Shown here piece by piece: positions 17,709 to 27,418 of a stretch of 64,000 nt of DNA. Source of the DNA: Cognatundibacterium luofuense (lineage in GTDB: Bacteria > Pseudomonadota > Gammaproteobacteria > Burkholderiales > Burkholderiaceae_D); assembly GCF_018139685.1 (NCBI RefSeq), contig NZ_JAGSPN010000003.1, positions 186,001 to 250,000 of the forward strand, in the 5' to 3' direction. Under the pieces are notes generated by a model. The model searched no databases, was not told where the DNA came from, and saw only the letters and a program-made list of their open reading frames with translations. The position numbers and the translations under genes were made by a program. Position 1 is the stretch's first letter, and the number at the start of each line of letters is the position of its first letter.

Positions 17709-18746
17709 ATGAACATTATGCCTGCCAATTCCACCATTGCTGCCATTGCTGATCACCACGACAACCGGCCCGCGTTGCGCGACCGCTTCGGACGTGATAT
17801 TCGCTATCTGCGTATCTCAGTCACGGATAAATGTGACCTGCGTTGCAATTACTGCATGCCCAAAGGTTTTCGCGATTTTACCGAACCGGCGGAGTGGCTG
17901 ACCTATCCTGAAATTCTGCGTTTGACGCGGGTTTTTGCAGCACTGGGTACGCGCCGCGTGCGGATTACCGGCGGCGAACCGCTGACCCGTAAAGGCTTAC
18001 CGCAACTGATCGCCGGTATCAGGGATATCGACGGCGTCGAAGATATTTCACTGTCCACGAATGGCACTCTACTGGCTCCGGTGGCGGCCGAATTAAAAGC
18101 GGCTGGATTGCATCGTCTGAATGTCAGTCTGGACAGTTTAGACCGCGCCTGCTGGGCTGGGATTACCGGTGCAGACAAGTTGCCGCATGTGTTGTCTGGT
18201 CTGGCGGCAGCGCGGGAGGCAGGCTTAGGGCCGGTCAAAGTCAATATGGTCTTGCTGAAAGACGTGAATGAGCATGAAATTCCCGCTGTGGTGCGTTATT
18301 GCTTTGAGCACGGCTATATTCTGCGGCTGATCGAAGAAATGCCGATGGGACAAACCGGTGCTGCGCGCGGGATGGCAACGCTGGAAACGATACGGCAGCA
18401 ACTGGTCAGCGAATTCGGTCTGGTGCCTGTGACCCGGGAGCTGGGCGGTGGCCCGGCGCGCTACTGGGAAACGCCGGATGGCAGCAATTCGCTGGGCTTT
18501 ATCACACCGATGAGTCAGCATTTCTGCGCCAGTTGCAACCGCGTACGGCTTGCCTCCGACGGACGTTTGTATTTGTGTCTGGGACAAGAACACAGTGCTG
18601 ATCTGCGCGCGCCGCTGCGCGATGGCTGCAGCGATGCTGAGCTGACCGCGATCATCCGTCAGGCGATTGAACTGAAACCGGAAAAACACGAATTTCGTGA
18701 GCAACCGCATCAGATTATCCGGTTTATGTCGCATACTGGCGGCTGA
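17709..18746 (+). CDS. moaA: GTP 3',8-cyclase MoaA (molybdenum cofactor biosynthesis)
   Basis: A radical-SAM enzyme that, with MoaC, turns GTP into cyclic pyranopterin phosphate, the first step of molybdenum cofactor synthesis. 345 residues from ATG 17709. The N-terminal SAM cluster motif is CDLRCNYC (CxxxCxxC), then GGEPL. The C-terminal second 4Fe-4S motif is CASCNRVRL...C, and the protein ends HTGG, matching the conserved Gly-Gly tail. The next gene is narX, and a molybdoenzyme (nasA) lies 9 kb on, which explains the need for the cofactor. Confidence 0.96.
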   Translation: MNIMPANSTIAAIADHHDNRPALRDRFGRDIRYLRISVTDKCDLRCNYCMPKGFRDFTEPAEWLTYPEILRLTRVFAALGTRRVRITGGEPLTRKGLPQLIAGIRDIDGVEDISLSTNGTLLAPVAAELKAAGLHRLNVSLDSLDRACWAGITGADKLPHVLSGLAAAREAGLGPVKVNMVLLKDVNEHEIPAVVRYCFEHGYILRLIEEMPMGQTGAARGMATLETIRQQLVSEFGLVPVTRELGGGPARYWETPDGSNSLGFITPMSQHFCASCNRVRLASDGRLYLCLGQEHSADLRAPLRDGCSDAELTAIIRQAIELKPEKHEFREQPHQIIRFMSHTGG

Positions 18747-18786
18747 ACACGGTAATCCGCTGATACTCTCTTAAGCTCCGCAACCT

Positions 18787-20709
18787 ATGCAAAACCTGCT
18801 GCTACCTTTACGCCAGCGTCTGACTTTCCGGATTCTTGCCACCACGCTGGTGGGCCTGATGCTGACCTTATCTGCGGTTGGCTACACCTTGCTGTTATCG
18901 TGGCAGCTGGAAGGTGGTGCAGCAGCAATTAATGAAGCGGGCACCATGCGGATGCGCTCTTACAAGTTGCTATCGCAAATCAGTCTGAATGCGCCGCCGC
19001 AGGCATTGCAGGATGAGTTACAGGAATTCCGTCAGACTTTTATGCTGCTGCATAAGGGAGACCCGCAACGGCCATTATTTTTACCGGCGACTCCTGCGAT
19101 ACAGCAGCAACTGAATGATGTGGAACGCCGCTGGCAGCAGGAAATTCAGCGTTATACCGAGGCGGTACTGAATGCGCAGGATGGCTCGCAACGTCAGGCT
19201 GCGTTATCGGTATTGCGTGATCACATTCCTTTATTTGTCGGCAATATTAATCAACTGGTATCGGCCGTAGAAACGGAGCTGGCAGAAAAAACCACATGGT
19301 TACGGCTGTGCCAGACCGCGCTGATTTTTATGTCGCTGGCTGCCAGTGTCGCGGTCTTGTATCTGTTATTCCTCTGGATTATTTCCCCGGTGAATCGCCT
19401 GCAGCAGGGCATTGCGCTGATGACGCAGAATCATCTGGATGCCAGGGTAGAAGTTGACAGTGAAGATGAGTTCGGAGAACTGGCCAAAGCCTTTAATCAG
19501 ATGGCCGATAAAATTCAGATGGCGCAGCGTACACTCGAAGAAAAAGTGACGGAAAAAACGGCAAAGCTGCGTTCACAAAACCATGAGATCTCGACTTTAT
19601 ATGAGATCGGCGGATTTCTGGCCGGGCCGCATACGATAGAGGAACTGAGTCGCGGATTTCTTGCACGGATTATGCAGCGCACCGGCGCAGATGGCGGTAC
19701 GGTCAGAATTCTGGATGGCGACAGCGATAATCTGCATCTGACGGTGCATGAAGGCATTTCGGAAGACATCACCGACAAAGAACACTGCATGAAGGTCAAC
19801 GCATGTTTTTGCGGCGAGGCGACGCGCAAAGGTGTGATTGTGATTCAGGATTTGCAGGCACTGACCACACCGAAAACCTATCTGTGCAAAGAGGAAGGTT
19901 TCCACGGGCTGGCAGTATTTCAGATTACCGTGCTGGATAAGGTCATCGGTAGCTTCTCTCTGCATTTCCGCGACGCACGTCTGCTGACTGCTGAAGAGCG
20001 CCGTTTGCTGGAAACACTGGGACGGAATCTGGGCGCAGCGATTGAGAATCAGCGTCTGATTGCCAAGGAGCGTGAATACGCCGTGTCACAGGAACGCAAT
20101 CTGATGGCGCAGGGTTTGCACGACAGTATTGCGCAGGGTCTGAACTTCCTGAATTTGCAGGTGCAGATGCTGGAAGACTCTCAGAAGCGTGGTCAGTTTA
20201 CGGAAGTCGAAGACATTATTCCTTTGTTACGTGCAGGCGTTCAGGAAAGTTATGAGGATGTACGTGAGCTGTTACTGAATTTCCGTACCCGTCTGCAGGA
20301 GTCCGATTTTGAAGCAGAGGTGCAGAATGTGCTGAAGCGCTTTGAACGTCAGACAGCAATTCAGGCAAATCTGGAAGTCAGCGGGCAAGGTGCGCCGCTG
20401 GGGCCGGAGCAGCAATTACAGGTTTTATTTATTTTGCAGGAAGCCTTATCGAATATCCGCAAACACGCGCAGGCAGATCAGGTACTGGTCAGCATTCTGA
20501 ACGAACGCGATTTTATGCTTAGGGTAGAAGATAACGGACGCGGGTTCAGCGCTGCCGAACTGGCAGAAAAAGGCGATTCCCATGTGGGATTGCGTATTAT
20601 GCAGGAGCGCGCTGCGCAGATGTCTGCGAATCTGGATATTCAGAGTGCCAGCGGCGAAGGTACACGCGTCATTCTGAATCTGATGCGCCACGAACGGCGC
20701 GTTGCCTGA
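18787..20709 (+). CDS. narX: Nitrate/nitrite sensor histidine kinase NarX
   Basis: 640 residues. Membrane segment about 15-38; periplasmic sensor beginning with the nitrate-binding P-box (INEAGTMRMRSYKL, about 46-60); second membrane segment about 177-200; HAMP; GAF-like domain (about 275-425) with a Cys cluster (CMKVNACFCG). Then the HisKA_3 dimerisation domain with His445 (QGLHDSIAQGL) and an HATPase domain (N box near EALSNIRKHA, G box EDNGRGF). It phosphorylates NarL in response to nitrate and nitrite. The stop codon overlaps the first possible narL ATG (ATGA), so they form an operon. Confidence 0.95.
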   Translation: MQNLLLPLRQRLTFRILATTLVGLMLTLSAVGYTLLLSWQLEGGAAAINEAGTMRMRSYKLLSQISLNAPPQALQDELQEFRQTFMLLHKGDPQRPLFLPATPAIQQQLNDVERRWQQEIQRYTEAVLNAQDGSQRQAALSVLRDHIPLFVGNINQLVSAVETELAEKTTWLRLCQTALIFMSLAASVAVLYLLFLWIISPVNRLQQGIALMTQNHLDARVEVDSEDEFGELAKAFNQMADKIQMAQRTLEEKVTEKTAKLRSQNHEISTLYEIGGFLAGPHTIEELSRGFLARIMQRTGADGGTVRILDGDSDNLHLTVHEGISEDITDKEHCMKVNACFCGEATRKGVIVIQDLQALTTPKTYLCKEEGFHGLAVFQITVLDKVIGSFSLHFRDARLLTAEERRLLETLGRNLGAAIENQRLIAKEREYAVSQERNLMAQGLHDSIAQGLNFLNLQVQMLEDSQKRGQFTEVEDIIPLLRAGVQESYEDVRELLLNFRTRLQESDFEAEVQNVLKRFERQTAIQANLEVSGQGAPLGPEQQLQVLFILQEALSNIRKHAQADQVLVSILNERDFMLRVEDNGRGFSAAELAEKGDSHVGLRIMQERAAQMSANLDIQSASGEGTRVILNLMRHERRVA

Positions 20710-20735
20710 TGATTGAGGCGGGAGACAACATTACA

Positions 20736-21386
20736 ATGACGATTAAGATTTTACTGGTAGACGATCACACACTGTTTCGCACAGGCATTCGCTTGCTGTT
20801 GCAACGGCAGACGGATTTTGAGATTGTCGGTGAAGCATCTGATGGTGCGGAGGGCGTCAAACGTGCGCGCCAGTTGCAACCGGATGTGGTACTAATGGAT
20901 CTGAATATGCCTGGCTTGTCGGGTCTGGAGGCAATGCGCCTGATCGTCGCCGACATGCCATCGACGGCAGTACTGATGCTGACCGTATCCGAAGAAGCAG
21001 AACATCTTGGCGAAGCCTTGCGTACCGGTGCAAAAGGTTATCTGATCAAGAATATTGAAGCGGATTATCTGGTGAATGCTGTCCGTCGCGCTGCTGCCGG
21101 AGAACCGGTGGTTTCCGAAAGTATGACGGCTAAACTGGTGATGCAGTTACAGCATCAGCACAACAGCCCGGCAGCGTCAGAAAAAGAAAAACTGACCCCG
21201 CGCGAACGTGAAACGGTTGCCTGCCTGGCGCAGGGACTCAGCAATAAAGAAATTGCCCGGCAGCTGGATGTGGCCGAGAGCACCGTCAAAATTCATGTTC
21301 AGAATATTCTGAAGAAACTCAATCTGTCCAGCCGCGTTCAGATCGCTGTCTACGCGGTGGAGAACGGGCTGGATAAAACGGCCTAA
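20736..21386 (+). CDS. narL: Response regulator NarL (NarL/FixJ family)
   Basis: 216 residues from ATG 20736, which has GGGAG 11 bases upstream. An ATG at 20709 overlapping the narX stop is an alternative. The receiver domain (about 1-120) has the phospho-acceptor Asp in VVLMDLNMPG and the Lys in GAKGYLIKN. The LuxR-type helix-turn-helix is at the C-terminus (LTPRERETVACLAQGLSNKE, then STVKIHVQNILKKL). Partner of NarX. It would control nitrate-responsive genes at NarL heptamers; no narGHJI lies in the window. Confidence 0.93.
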   Translation: MTIKILLVDDHTLFRTGIRLLLQRQTDFEIVGEASDGAEGVKRARQLQPDVVLMDLNMPGLSGLEAMRLIVADMPSTAVLMLTVSEEAEHLGEALRTGAKGYLIKNIEADYLVNAVRRAAAGEPVVSESMTAKLVMQLQHQHNSPAASEKEKLTPRERETVACLAQGLSNKEIARQLDVAESTVKIHVQNILKKLNLSSRVQIAVYAVENGLDKTA

Positions 21387-21459
21387 GCGTTCTAGTTCTC
21401 TTGACGTATAGGCAGTCCGGCGGTGTTTACTTAGACTGTGTGCTGACAGGAGGGAGCAC

Positions 21460-22164
21460 ATGGACTTTGATACCGTTACCGGCGTACTGCAGAATCAGCG
21501 CCTGTTTAAAGATGTCAGTACCAGTGAGCTGCGTTGTATTGCTCCGGAACTGATACGAACCGAACTCCGGCGTGGCGAGCATTTACGAAAAACCTATGAA
21601 CTGAACGATGCAATTGATCTGGTCGTTTTTGGCCTGGTCCAGCTGGTATTGCCTTCTGATCAGGGGGCACACCGGATTATGGAACTGATACGGCCGGGGC
21701 AAAGCCTGGGCGAAGTCATGTGGATGCGCAGCAAGCCCCTGCCGTTTTGCGCCGTCGCCGCTGAACCTACGCTGATTTATCGCTTACCGGCAAGTACGGT
21801 CAGCTGGCTGATGCGGACTTCACTGACCTTTAACCGCAATCTGGCGGAAGGTCTGGCCGACCGTATGGCTGGTCTGATGCACAATATCGAACGTCTGAGC
21901 ATGCAAAACGCTACCCAGCGGGTTGCCGACTATTTGCTGCAGTCAGCTGAAATGCAGGGATCAGACCGGTTCCGTCTGGAACTGAAAAAACATTTAACTG
22001 CCTCATTTCTGGATATTTCTGCAGAGACTTTATCGCGGGTTTTTCACCATCTGATGCGTGACCGCATGATACAGGTCAATGGTTCAGAAATTGCGATTCT
22101 CAGCAAGGAAGGCCTTGCACGCTTGCTGCAACCGGCACCTATGCAAAACACGATGCGTGCCTGA
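21460..22164 (+). CDS. Crp/Fnr-family regulator (Dnr/NarR-like)
   Basis: 234 residues: a cyclic-nucleotide-binding-type beta barrel (about 20-125), a dimer helix and a C-terminal winged helix-turn-helix (HLTASFLDISAETLSRVFHHL). It lacks the N-terminal cysteine cluster of FNR, so it is not an oxygen-sensing Fe-S protein. The context (narXL before, nnrS 11 bases after) suggests a Dnr-like nitric-oxide or nitrate responsive activator; this is inference. A strong ribosome site (AGGAGGG) precedes the ATG. Confidence 0.85.
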   Translation: MDFDTVTGVLQNQRLFKDVSTSELRCIAPELIRTELRRGEHLRKTYELNDAIDLVVFGLVQLVLPSDQGAHRIMELIRPGQSLGEVMWMRSKPLPFCAVAAEPTLIYRLPASTVSWLMRTSLTFNRNLAEGLADRMAGLMHNIERLSMQNATQRVADYLLQSAEMQGSDRFRLELKKHLTASFLDISAETLSRVFHHLMRDRMIQVNGSEIAILSKEGLARLLQPAPMQNTMRA

Positions 22165-22175
22165 AACGGAACACT

Positions 22176-23321
22176 ATGCAATTACTTCGTATTGCCCCGC
22201 ACCGGCTGTATTTTTTCAGTGGCATGCTGGCGATTCTCGCTATGTTTGGCTGGTGGGGATACCGTTTACCAGCTTTGTCTGCCGGTGGATTGCAAACGCA
22301 CGCGATGCTGATGCCGCTGGGCTTCTTTCCCTTATTCATTCTTGGATTTACCTTTACCGCCGGGCCGAAGTGGCTGGCGATGCCGGATGAAAAACGTGGC
22401 TTTGTGCTGGCTGGTGCCAGCTATCTGACTGGTGTGGCCGCGCAGGTTTTTTCAGATATCAGCGGGCTGTCATGGACAGGGCTGGTCGGCAGCCTACTGA
22501 TGTTACTGGCCTGGCTGGGAGTGACATTACGCTGGGCAGGAATTTGTGGCAGCAGTGCGGTCAAAGACCGCTGGCATGGCTGGGTATTATTGTCCGGCAT
22601 GATGCACGGTGCTGTTGCGCTGTTTACCCTGATGCTGGTCCGGGCAGGGCTGTCGCAATACGCATTACCGACAACGGCACTGGCGGTGTTTGGTTTCTTG
22701 TTGCCGGTATTTCTGAATGTCTGTCACCGTATGCTGCCATTCTTCAGTCAGAATGTTGTTCAGCCTTATCAGATGTGGAAACCCTACTGGTTGCTCGCAA
22801 CATGGGTGGTTTGCTGTGAGCTGATTGTCATTGGTCAGGGATTCGTAATACCTGTAATGACAGCCACAGGTGCAGCGGGCTTATGTCTGAGCGGCATGAC
22901 AGCGCTGTATCGCTGGCAAAGTCATCGCTGTCTGAATAATCGCTTGCTGGCGATGCTGCATTACGCGTTTGTATGGTTACCTGTTTCAGCGGCATTGTTG
23001 CTGGCGCAGGCATCGGGTCTGAATACCGGTAGCGCTGCAGTACACGGATTTGCGCTCGGGCTGATGGGATCGATGCTGATTGGCTTCGTCAGCCGTGTTT
23101 CCTTCGGACACAGCGGACGTCCTTTGCAGGCACCAAACTGGTTATGGCTGGTCTACTGGGCAGCACACTTCGCAGCAGCATTACGTGTACTCGCCTCAAT
23201 ACTGCATCAGACGGTACTGATGCAGGTGTCGCTGACCATCTGGATTATCGCCTTACTGGTTTGGGGGGCGAAATTGTTACCTGTATATCTGCAACCGAGA
23301 GCGGATGGCAAAGCCGGCTGA
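22176..23321 (+). CDS. nnrS: NnrS-family heme-copper membrane protein
   Basis: 381 residues, almost entirely hydrophobic, with about twelve membrane segments. The N-terminal pattern is typical of NnrS (APHRLYFFSGMLAILAMFGWW, GLQTHAMLMPLGFFPLFILG, FTAGPKWL), and conserved His residues appear through the protein (HAML, HGAV, CHRMLPFF, SFGHSGR). NnrS proteins bind heme and copper and reduce damage from nitric oxide. The gene is 11 bases after the Crp/Fnr regulator, so the two are cotranscribed. Confidence 0.9.
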   Translation: MQLLRIAPHRLYFFSGMLAILAMFGWWGYRLPALSAGGLQTHAMLMPLGFFPLFILGFTFTAGPKWLAMPDEKRGFVLAGASYLTGVAAQVFSDISGLSWTGLVGSLLMLLAWLGVTLRWAGICGSSAVKDRWHGWVLLSGMMHGAVALFTLMLVRAGLSQYALPTTALAVFGFLLPVFLNVCHRMLPFFSQNVVQPYQMWKPYWLLATWVVCCELIVIGQGFVIPVMTATGAAGLCLSGMTALYRWQSHRCLNNRLLAMLHYAFVWLPVSAALLLAQASGLNTGSAAVHGFALGLMGSMLIGFVSRVSFGHSGRPLQAPNWLWLVYWAAHFAAALRVLASILHQTVLMQVSLTIWIIALLVWGAKLLPVYLQPRADGKAG

Positions 23322-23462
23322 CGATCCGGTCGCAGAAAGCCGAACAGATCGTCAAATACACCGATACCGGTCGTATCATTGCGCTGATTTGTTTTCTTAA
23401 ATATACGATTTGGACACATGGAGCCTGCATGGTATCGTGCTGCATCTTATGGAAAGGTGAAG

Positions 23463-23924
23463 ATGATGCAGCGTTTCATGCCGGCTGTGACAACCGTATT
23501 TTTAGTATGTTTGTTTTTATTCTCCGCAACTACAGGTGCAGACACCGGTGAACTGGAGAAAAAAGTACAGACACTGACTGAGACAGTGCCACCTGTGTCG
23601 GCGTATTCTCATACGCCACAACGTCGCCTTCCGGTGCCGGAACCCGACAATGCGCCAGCATCCGCTTCAGCGGCTTCTTCAGCATCAGAAAAACTGGTTG
23701 ATAAAAACCGCCATGATGCAACCCGTGAGGCCTTCCGTCAGCGGCTGGAAAAGGGGCGTTCAAACCGCACCGAGGGTGGCATCGAAGAACAGCGCATTTA
23801 CGAAACCGATGGTCGTCCGGTCTCACAGATCAAAACACCTTACGGCACTTACTGCGTTCGTCATCGCAAACCCGGTGAACCGGATCATCTGAAACCACCT
23901 TCTGTGCCGGGTAAATGTCCTTAA
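23463..23924 (+). CDS. Small secreted protein, function unknown
   Basis: 153 residues from the first of two adjacent ATGs, just after GGAAAGGTGAAG. It has a signal peptide (about 1-25) and a Pro/Ala/Ser-rich stretch (about 45-80). A basic middle part (REAFRQRLEKGRSNRTEGG) leads to a C-terminal motif (IKTPYGTYCVRHRKPGEP) with two Cys, probably a disulfide. I do not recognise a family with a known role. It lies between nnrS and the MORN protein and may be in its own unit. Confidence 0.65.
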   Translation: MMQRFMPAVTTVFLVCLFLFSATTGADTGELEKKVQTLTETVPPVSAYSHTPQRRLPVPEPDNAPASASAASSASEKLVDKNRHDATREAFRQRLEKGRSNRTEGGIEEQRIYETDGRPVSQIKTPYGTYCVRHRKPGEPDHLKPPSVPGKCP

Positions 23925-23984
23925 CCACCTTGCTGATGTTGCTCATGTCCCTCTCGCGTTGATGTGGCATACGGACGCCGTTGT

Positions 23985-24070
23985 TGTGCAGAAAGCCGCA
24001 TTTATAGTTTTCGGAGAGCCGGACTTTCTGCCGACGAGAGCGATTTTGCTGTGCTGAAATCAGCATTTTA
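23985..24070 (+). repeat. Dispersed intergenic repeat, copy 4
   Basis: The first module is GTGCAGAAAGCCGCATTT, the core GACTTTCTGCCGAC is at 24022-24035, and the second module is more diverged (GTGCTGAAATCAGCATTT). It lies between two genes on the + strand. Confidence 0.82.
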
Positions 24071-24188
24071 ACCATTTTTGCCGTTTTTACCCGCCTGATC
24101 CCCGCCTGATTTTGTATTTCGGATGTGCTGCCTTAGACTTAGCGTACAGCGTGCTTAACCGCTGGATTTGCTACAGGAGCGGGAGACG

Positions 24189-27100
24189 ATGAAATATTTA
24201 CTGATGAGTCTGGTGTCAATTCCGGCGCTGGTGTCCGGCCGTGAAATGCTTGCTCAGGAAACGCAAGGAGCCATGGTTCCTGCGATCGTCTCTGGGGTTG
24301 TGACAGACAAAAAAGTTTTCCCGGACGGCTCGGAATATACCGGTGAACTGCAAAACGGAAAGCGCCATGGTAAAGGGGTTGCGGTCTGGCCGGACGGACT
24401 GCGCTACGAAGGTGAGTGGCAGGACGACAAGCGGCACGGACATGGTAAATCGAGTAATAAGGGCGAATCGTATACCGGAGAATACCGTAACGATCTTAAG
24501 AACGGCGTCGGTCGCTATGTATGGACGAACGGATCGTCGTACGAAGGTGAATTTCGCAATGGATTAGCGCATGGCTTTGGTGTGATGCTGAATGCCAGGG
24601 GGCTTCGCTATGAAGGTGAAATGGAAAATGGCAAAGAAAATGGGTATGGCTGGACAGAAGTGACCGCAGCTAATGCCATTAGCCTCGACATCGAAAAGAC
24701 TTTTTTGGGTGTTTCTACCGGCGCTTACGAACGCATCACGCTCGGCGTAGGAGATACCTACTCCAGCATGCACCGCAATGGCTCATTCGTTGATTCTGGC
24801 TGGTTTGTAGAGAAGAATGGCAAACGACAACAGACAAAGCGTCTCGATTACGGAATTATTAAACTGACTGGTGACAGCACGGAGCCAACTGAACTGACTT
24901 CAAATGTGGCAAAAACCCGTCAGGCTGCACAGGATGCGCAGCGACGGGCGACAGAACAAGTCGCAAAGACGCAAAGTATTCTTCAGCAAATTCAGCCCGC
25001 AGGTAACGGCAGCAATATGCAGGTGGCGCTGTTACCTCCGGTTCCTGTGAATCCAAGACTGGCATACACTGCGACGGCACAGACTCCGCAGGCAGCTCCG
25101 CCAGAGTCTCGTGCAGTTGGTCAGGGCAGTGAGGCAAGCGTCAGCAAGCAGGGTTCCGGCGGATCGTCAGTAGCTCCGGCAGCAAATCAGGCAGATACCC
25201 TGACGGCGGTGACCACCTCAACTGTAACCAGTACGTCATCTAATGCGAATCCGGTTAAACCGGTAACGATGAGTACGCCGGCAAATACAACGGTAACCGC
25301 TCCCGGAAAACCACTGCGCTATCCCGACGGAAGCAGTTATACCGGTGGCTTGCTAAATGGTAAGCGCCATGGCACTGGCACCATGGTTTGGCCCGATGGC
25401 GACAGTTACAGCGGTGAATTTCAGCATGATCAGAAACAGGGGAACGGGCGCTATGGATTTGCCGATGGCAGTTTCCTGCTGGGACAGTGGCAGAATAATC
25501 AGTTCAGCGGACTCGGTATAGCGGCATTCAAAGACGGCACGCACTATGAGGGTGAGTGGCAGAACGGCGAAAAGCATGGTTACGGACGAATCACTCTGGC
25601 AAGTGGTAAAACCTATACCGGTGAGTTTCGGAAAGATAAGCTGGAAGGCTGGGGACGTGCGGTGCAAGCTGATGGCAGCCGGACTGATGCGAAATGGACA
25701 AAAGATGCGCCTGACGGTGTCGCCGTCTTTGTCTGGCCAAATGGTGCAATTGATGATCAGGTGTTGCGCGCGGGCTTTATCCGCAGTGAAGTACGGCGTC
25801 AGCCCGGTGCCGTACCCGCCAAATCTGTACAGGCCTTGAACGAACAAATTGAGAAAGCAGTGCAGGCTGCTTTGACGGCGAGCAAACGGGCAACAGAGCA
25901 GGCCAATAGCGCGCAGGCAGTTGCAAAATCGGTCAATCCCGCCATAACACCGGTTGCCGCATTCCAGTCGGTTACCCCCGCCATCGTTGCCGCACCGAAT
26001 TCTGTACCTGCGCCTGCGCCAGTCGTAGCGGCGAGAACAGAAGCTGTACCGCCGGTTACTGCACCCGTACAGAAGTCCGTGCAGCAGACAGAAATAAACG
26101 GAAAGAAAGTCTTCGGTGCCGAAGTCGGCAAAGCGCAGCAGGGTGTTTATGAGGGCGCGTTGATGAACGGTGTTCGCCACGGCTATGGTGTCATGGCGTT
26201 TAATGACGGGCGACGCTATGAGGGTGAGTGGAGTAATGATCAGTTCAACGGCTACGGTGAATTGATCCGGGCCAATGGTATTCCGGTCTATGTCGGGGAA
26301 TGGAAAGACGGCCATTACCACGGCAAAGGGCGCGCAACCTATGGTCCCAACGGGAATGTGGAGTGGCGTGAAGGAGACTGGGATTACGGGCAACCCAGTG
26401 GCAGATCGGTCTGGCACCAGCGAAATGACGGGCTGGAAGTGCTGGAAATTTATAATGCCGATGGTGATCGGATCAGTGAACAGGTTGTGACCCCGGCCCA
26501 AAGACAGGGAAATAATTCGTCAATTCTGGCTGCCGCTGCAACAGCGCTGGCCCAGATGCGTCAGAAAGCCAGTGTGCCGGATATTGTCGCCGCACAACAG
26601 CGCGGAATTGCCATGGCGCAGCAAGTGCAGCCGCGGCCAGCTTTGCCCAGTCCGCAACCGGTGTATAACAATACGGCACCGAATACTGGGCGCACGGCAG
26701 TACCTGAAACCAGCGTGCTGCCGCCTGTAAAACCAGTTTCTCCTGTCGCAAAGCCTGCGACGAATATACCGGCCAATACGATTCCACAGGCAGTTAGCAC
26801 GGCAACGCCGGTTCCCGCAGGGAACAGTCAGGCAGTTGTACATGCCCCTGTATCTGGCAATGGCGCTCCCGATTTCGTACAGGATTTCAATAACCGGGCT
26901 GCGGCCCTGAAAGTATCACCGGCTAATTCGGTATCAGCGACGCCTGCAGCCAAAACGCAAGTATCTTCCGGAAATGTCTCTCAGGCGGCGAATACTGTGC
27001 CAGCTCCTGTCAAAGGAAAGGATTGCCAGTTACCGGATGGCAGAAATGCTCCGGGGAATACTGCGGGCTGGTTTGATTGCGAATATGAATACAAAATCGT

Positions 27101-27347
27101 TACGGTCGAAGGGAGGTGGACAGGTTGCGAATCTTCACGTGAGCTCGCGTTGCGCTGGGCACAGCGTGGTTTGGAAAGTAACGGCATTGAAGCATGCTGG
27201 GCACTGGGTACCGGCTGGAATGCAGTGGATACAGACAAAAAAATGTTCCAGTTCCCTGGCTATGAACAAACACCGGTTTGCAAGGATGGTAAGAGCTGGA
27301 AAGCGGAAATTACACGGGCTATGGCAATTTGCAGAAAGCACCGCTGA
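24189..27347 (+). CDS. Large exported MORN-repeat protein
   Basis: 1052 residues from ATG 24189 (GGAG upstream). After a signal-like N-terminus there are three blocks of MORN repeats (YxGEWxNGKxHGxG pattern): about residues 42-155 (five), 376-505 (five) and 640-737 (three). Linkers rich in Ala, Pro, Thr, Val and Gln separate them, each with a QARRATEQ- or SKRATEQA-like helical piece. The last about 110 residues form a Cys- and Trp-containing domain (DCQLPDGRNAPGNTAGWFDC, CESSRELALRW, AICRKHR) that I do not recognise. MORN repeats form extended beta sheets; an envelope scaffold role is possible. Confidence 0.8.
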   Translation: MKYLLMSLVSIPALVSGREMLAQETQGAMVPAIVSGVVTDKKVFPDGSEYTGELQNGKRHGKGVAVWPDGLRYEGEWQDDKRHGHGKSSNKGESYTGEYRNDLKNGVGRYVWTNGSSYEGEFRNGLAHGFGVMLNARGLRYEGEMENGKENGYGWTEVTAANAISLDIEKTFLGVSTGAYERITLGVGDTYSSMHRNGSFVDSGWFVEKNGKRQQTKRLDYGIIKLTGDSTEPTELTSNVAKTRQAAQDAQRRATEQVAKTQSILQQIQPAGNGSNMQVALLPPVPVNPRLAYTATAQTPQAAPPESRAVGQGSEASVSKQGSGGSSVAPAANQADTLTAVTTSTVTSTSSNANPVKPVTMSTPANTTVTAPGKPLRYPDGSSYTGGLLNGKRHGTGTMVWPDGDSYSGEFQHDQKQGNGRYGFADGSFLLGQWQNNQFSGLGIAAFKDGTHYEGEWQNGEKHGYGRITLASGKTYTGEFRKDKLEGWGRAVQADGSRTDAKWTKDAPDGVAVFVWPNGAIDDQVLRAGFIRSEVRRQPGAVPAKSVQALNEQIEKAVQAALTASKRATEQANSAQAVAKSVNPAITPVAAFQSVTPAIVAAPNSVPAPAPVVAARTEAVPPVTAPVQKSVQQTEINGKKVFGAEVGKAQQGVYEGALMNGVRHGYGVMAFNDGRRYEGEWSNDQFNGYGELIRANGIPVYVGEWKDGHYHGKGRATYGPNGNVEWREGDWDYGQPSGRSVWHQRNDGLEVLEIYNADGDRISEQVVTPAQRQGNNSSILAAAATALAQMRQKASVPDIVAAQQRGIAMAQQVQPRPALPSPQPVYNNTAPNTGRTAVPETSVLPPVKPVSPVAKPATNIPANTIPQAVSTATPVPAGNSQAVVHAPVSGNGAPDFVQDFNNRAAALKVSPANSVSATPAAKTQVSSGNVSQAANTVPAPVKGKDCQLPDGRNAPGNTAGWFDCEYEYKIVTVEGRWTGCESSRELALRWAQRGLESNGIEACWALGTGWNAVDTDKKMFQFPGYEQTPVCKDGKSWKAEITRAMAICRKHR

Positions 27348-27383
27348 CAAGCCATGTAGATTTCAGATGGATTCGATGGCTTG
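27348..27383. terminator. Possible hairpin between convergent genes
   Basis: CAAGCCAT (27348-27355) pairs perfectly with ATGGCTTG (27376-27383) over a 20-base loop, immediately after the MORN protein stop and 35 bases from the nasA stop. There is no T tract, so termination is uncertain. Confidence 0.35.
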
Positions 27384-27418
27384 TTGTGCGGCGCTTCCGG
27401 TGCGGAATGTTTTGCAGG

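Noticed and set aside
25353-26501. 382-residue open frame on the minus strand
   Set aside because: Lies wholly inside the MORN-repeat gene; its Cys/Arg/Tyr-rich content reflects antisense reading of the repeat codons.
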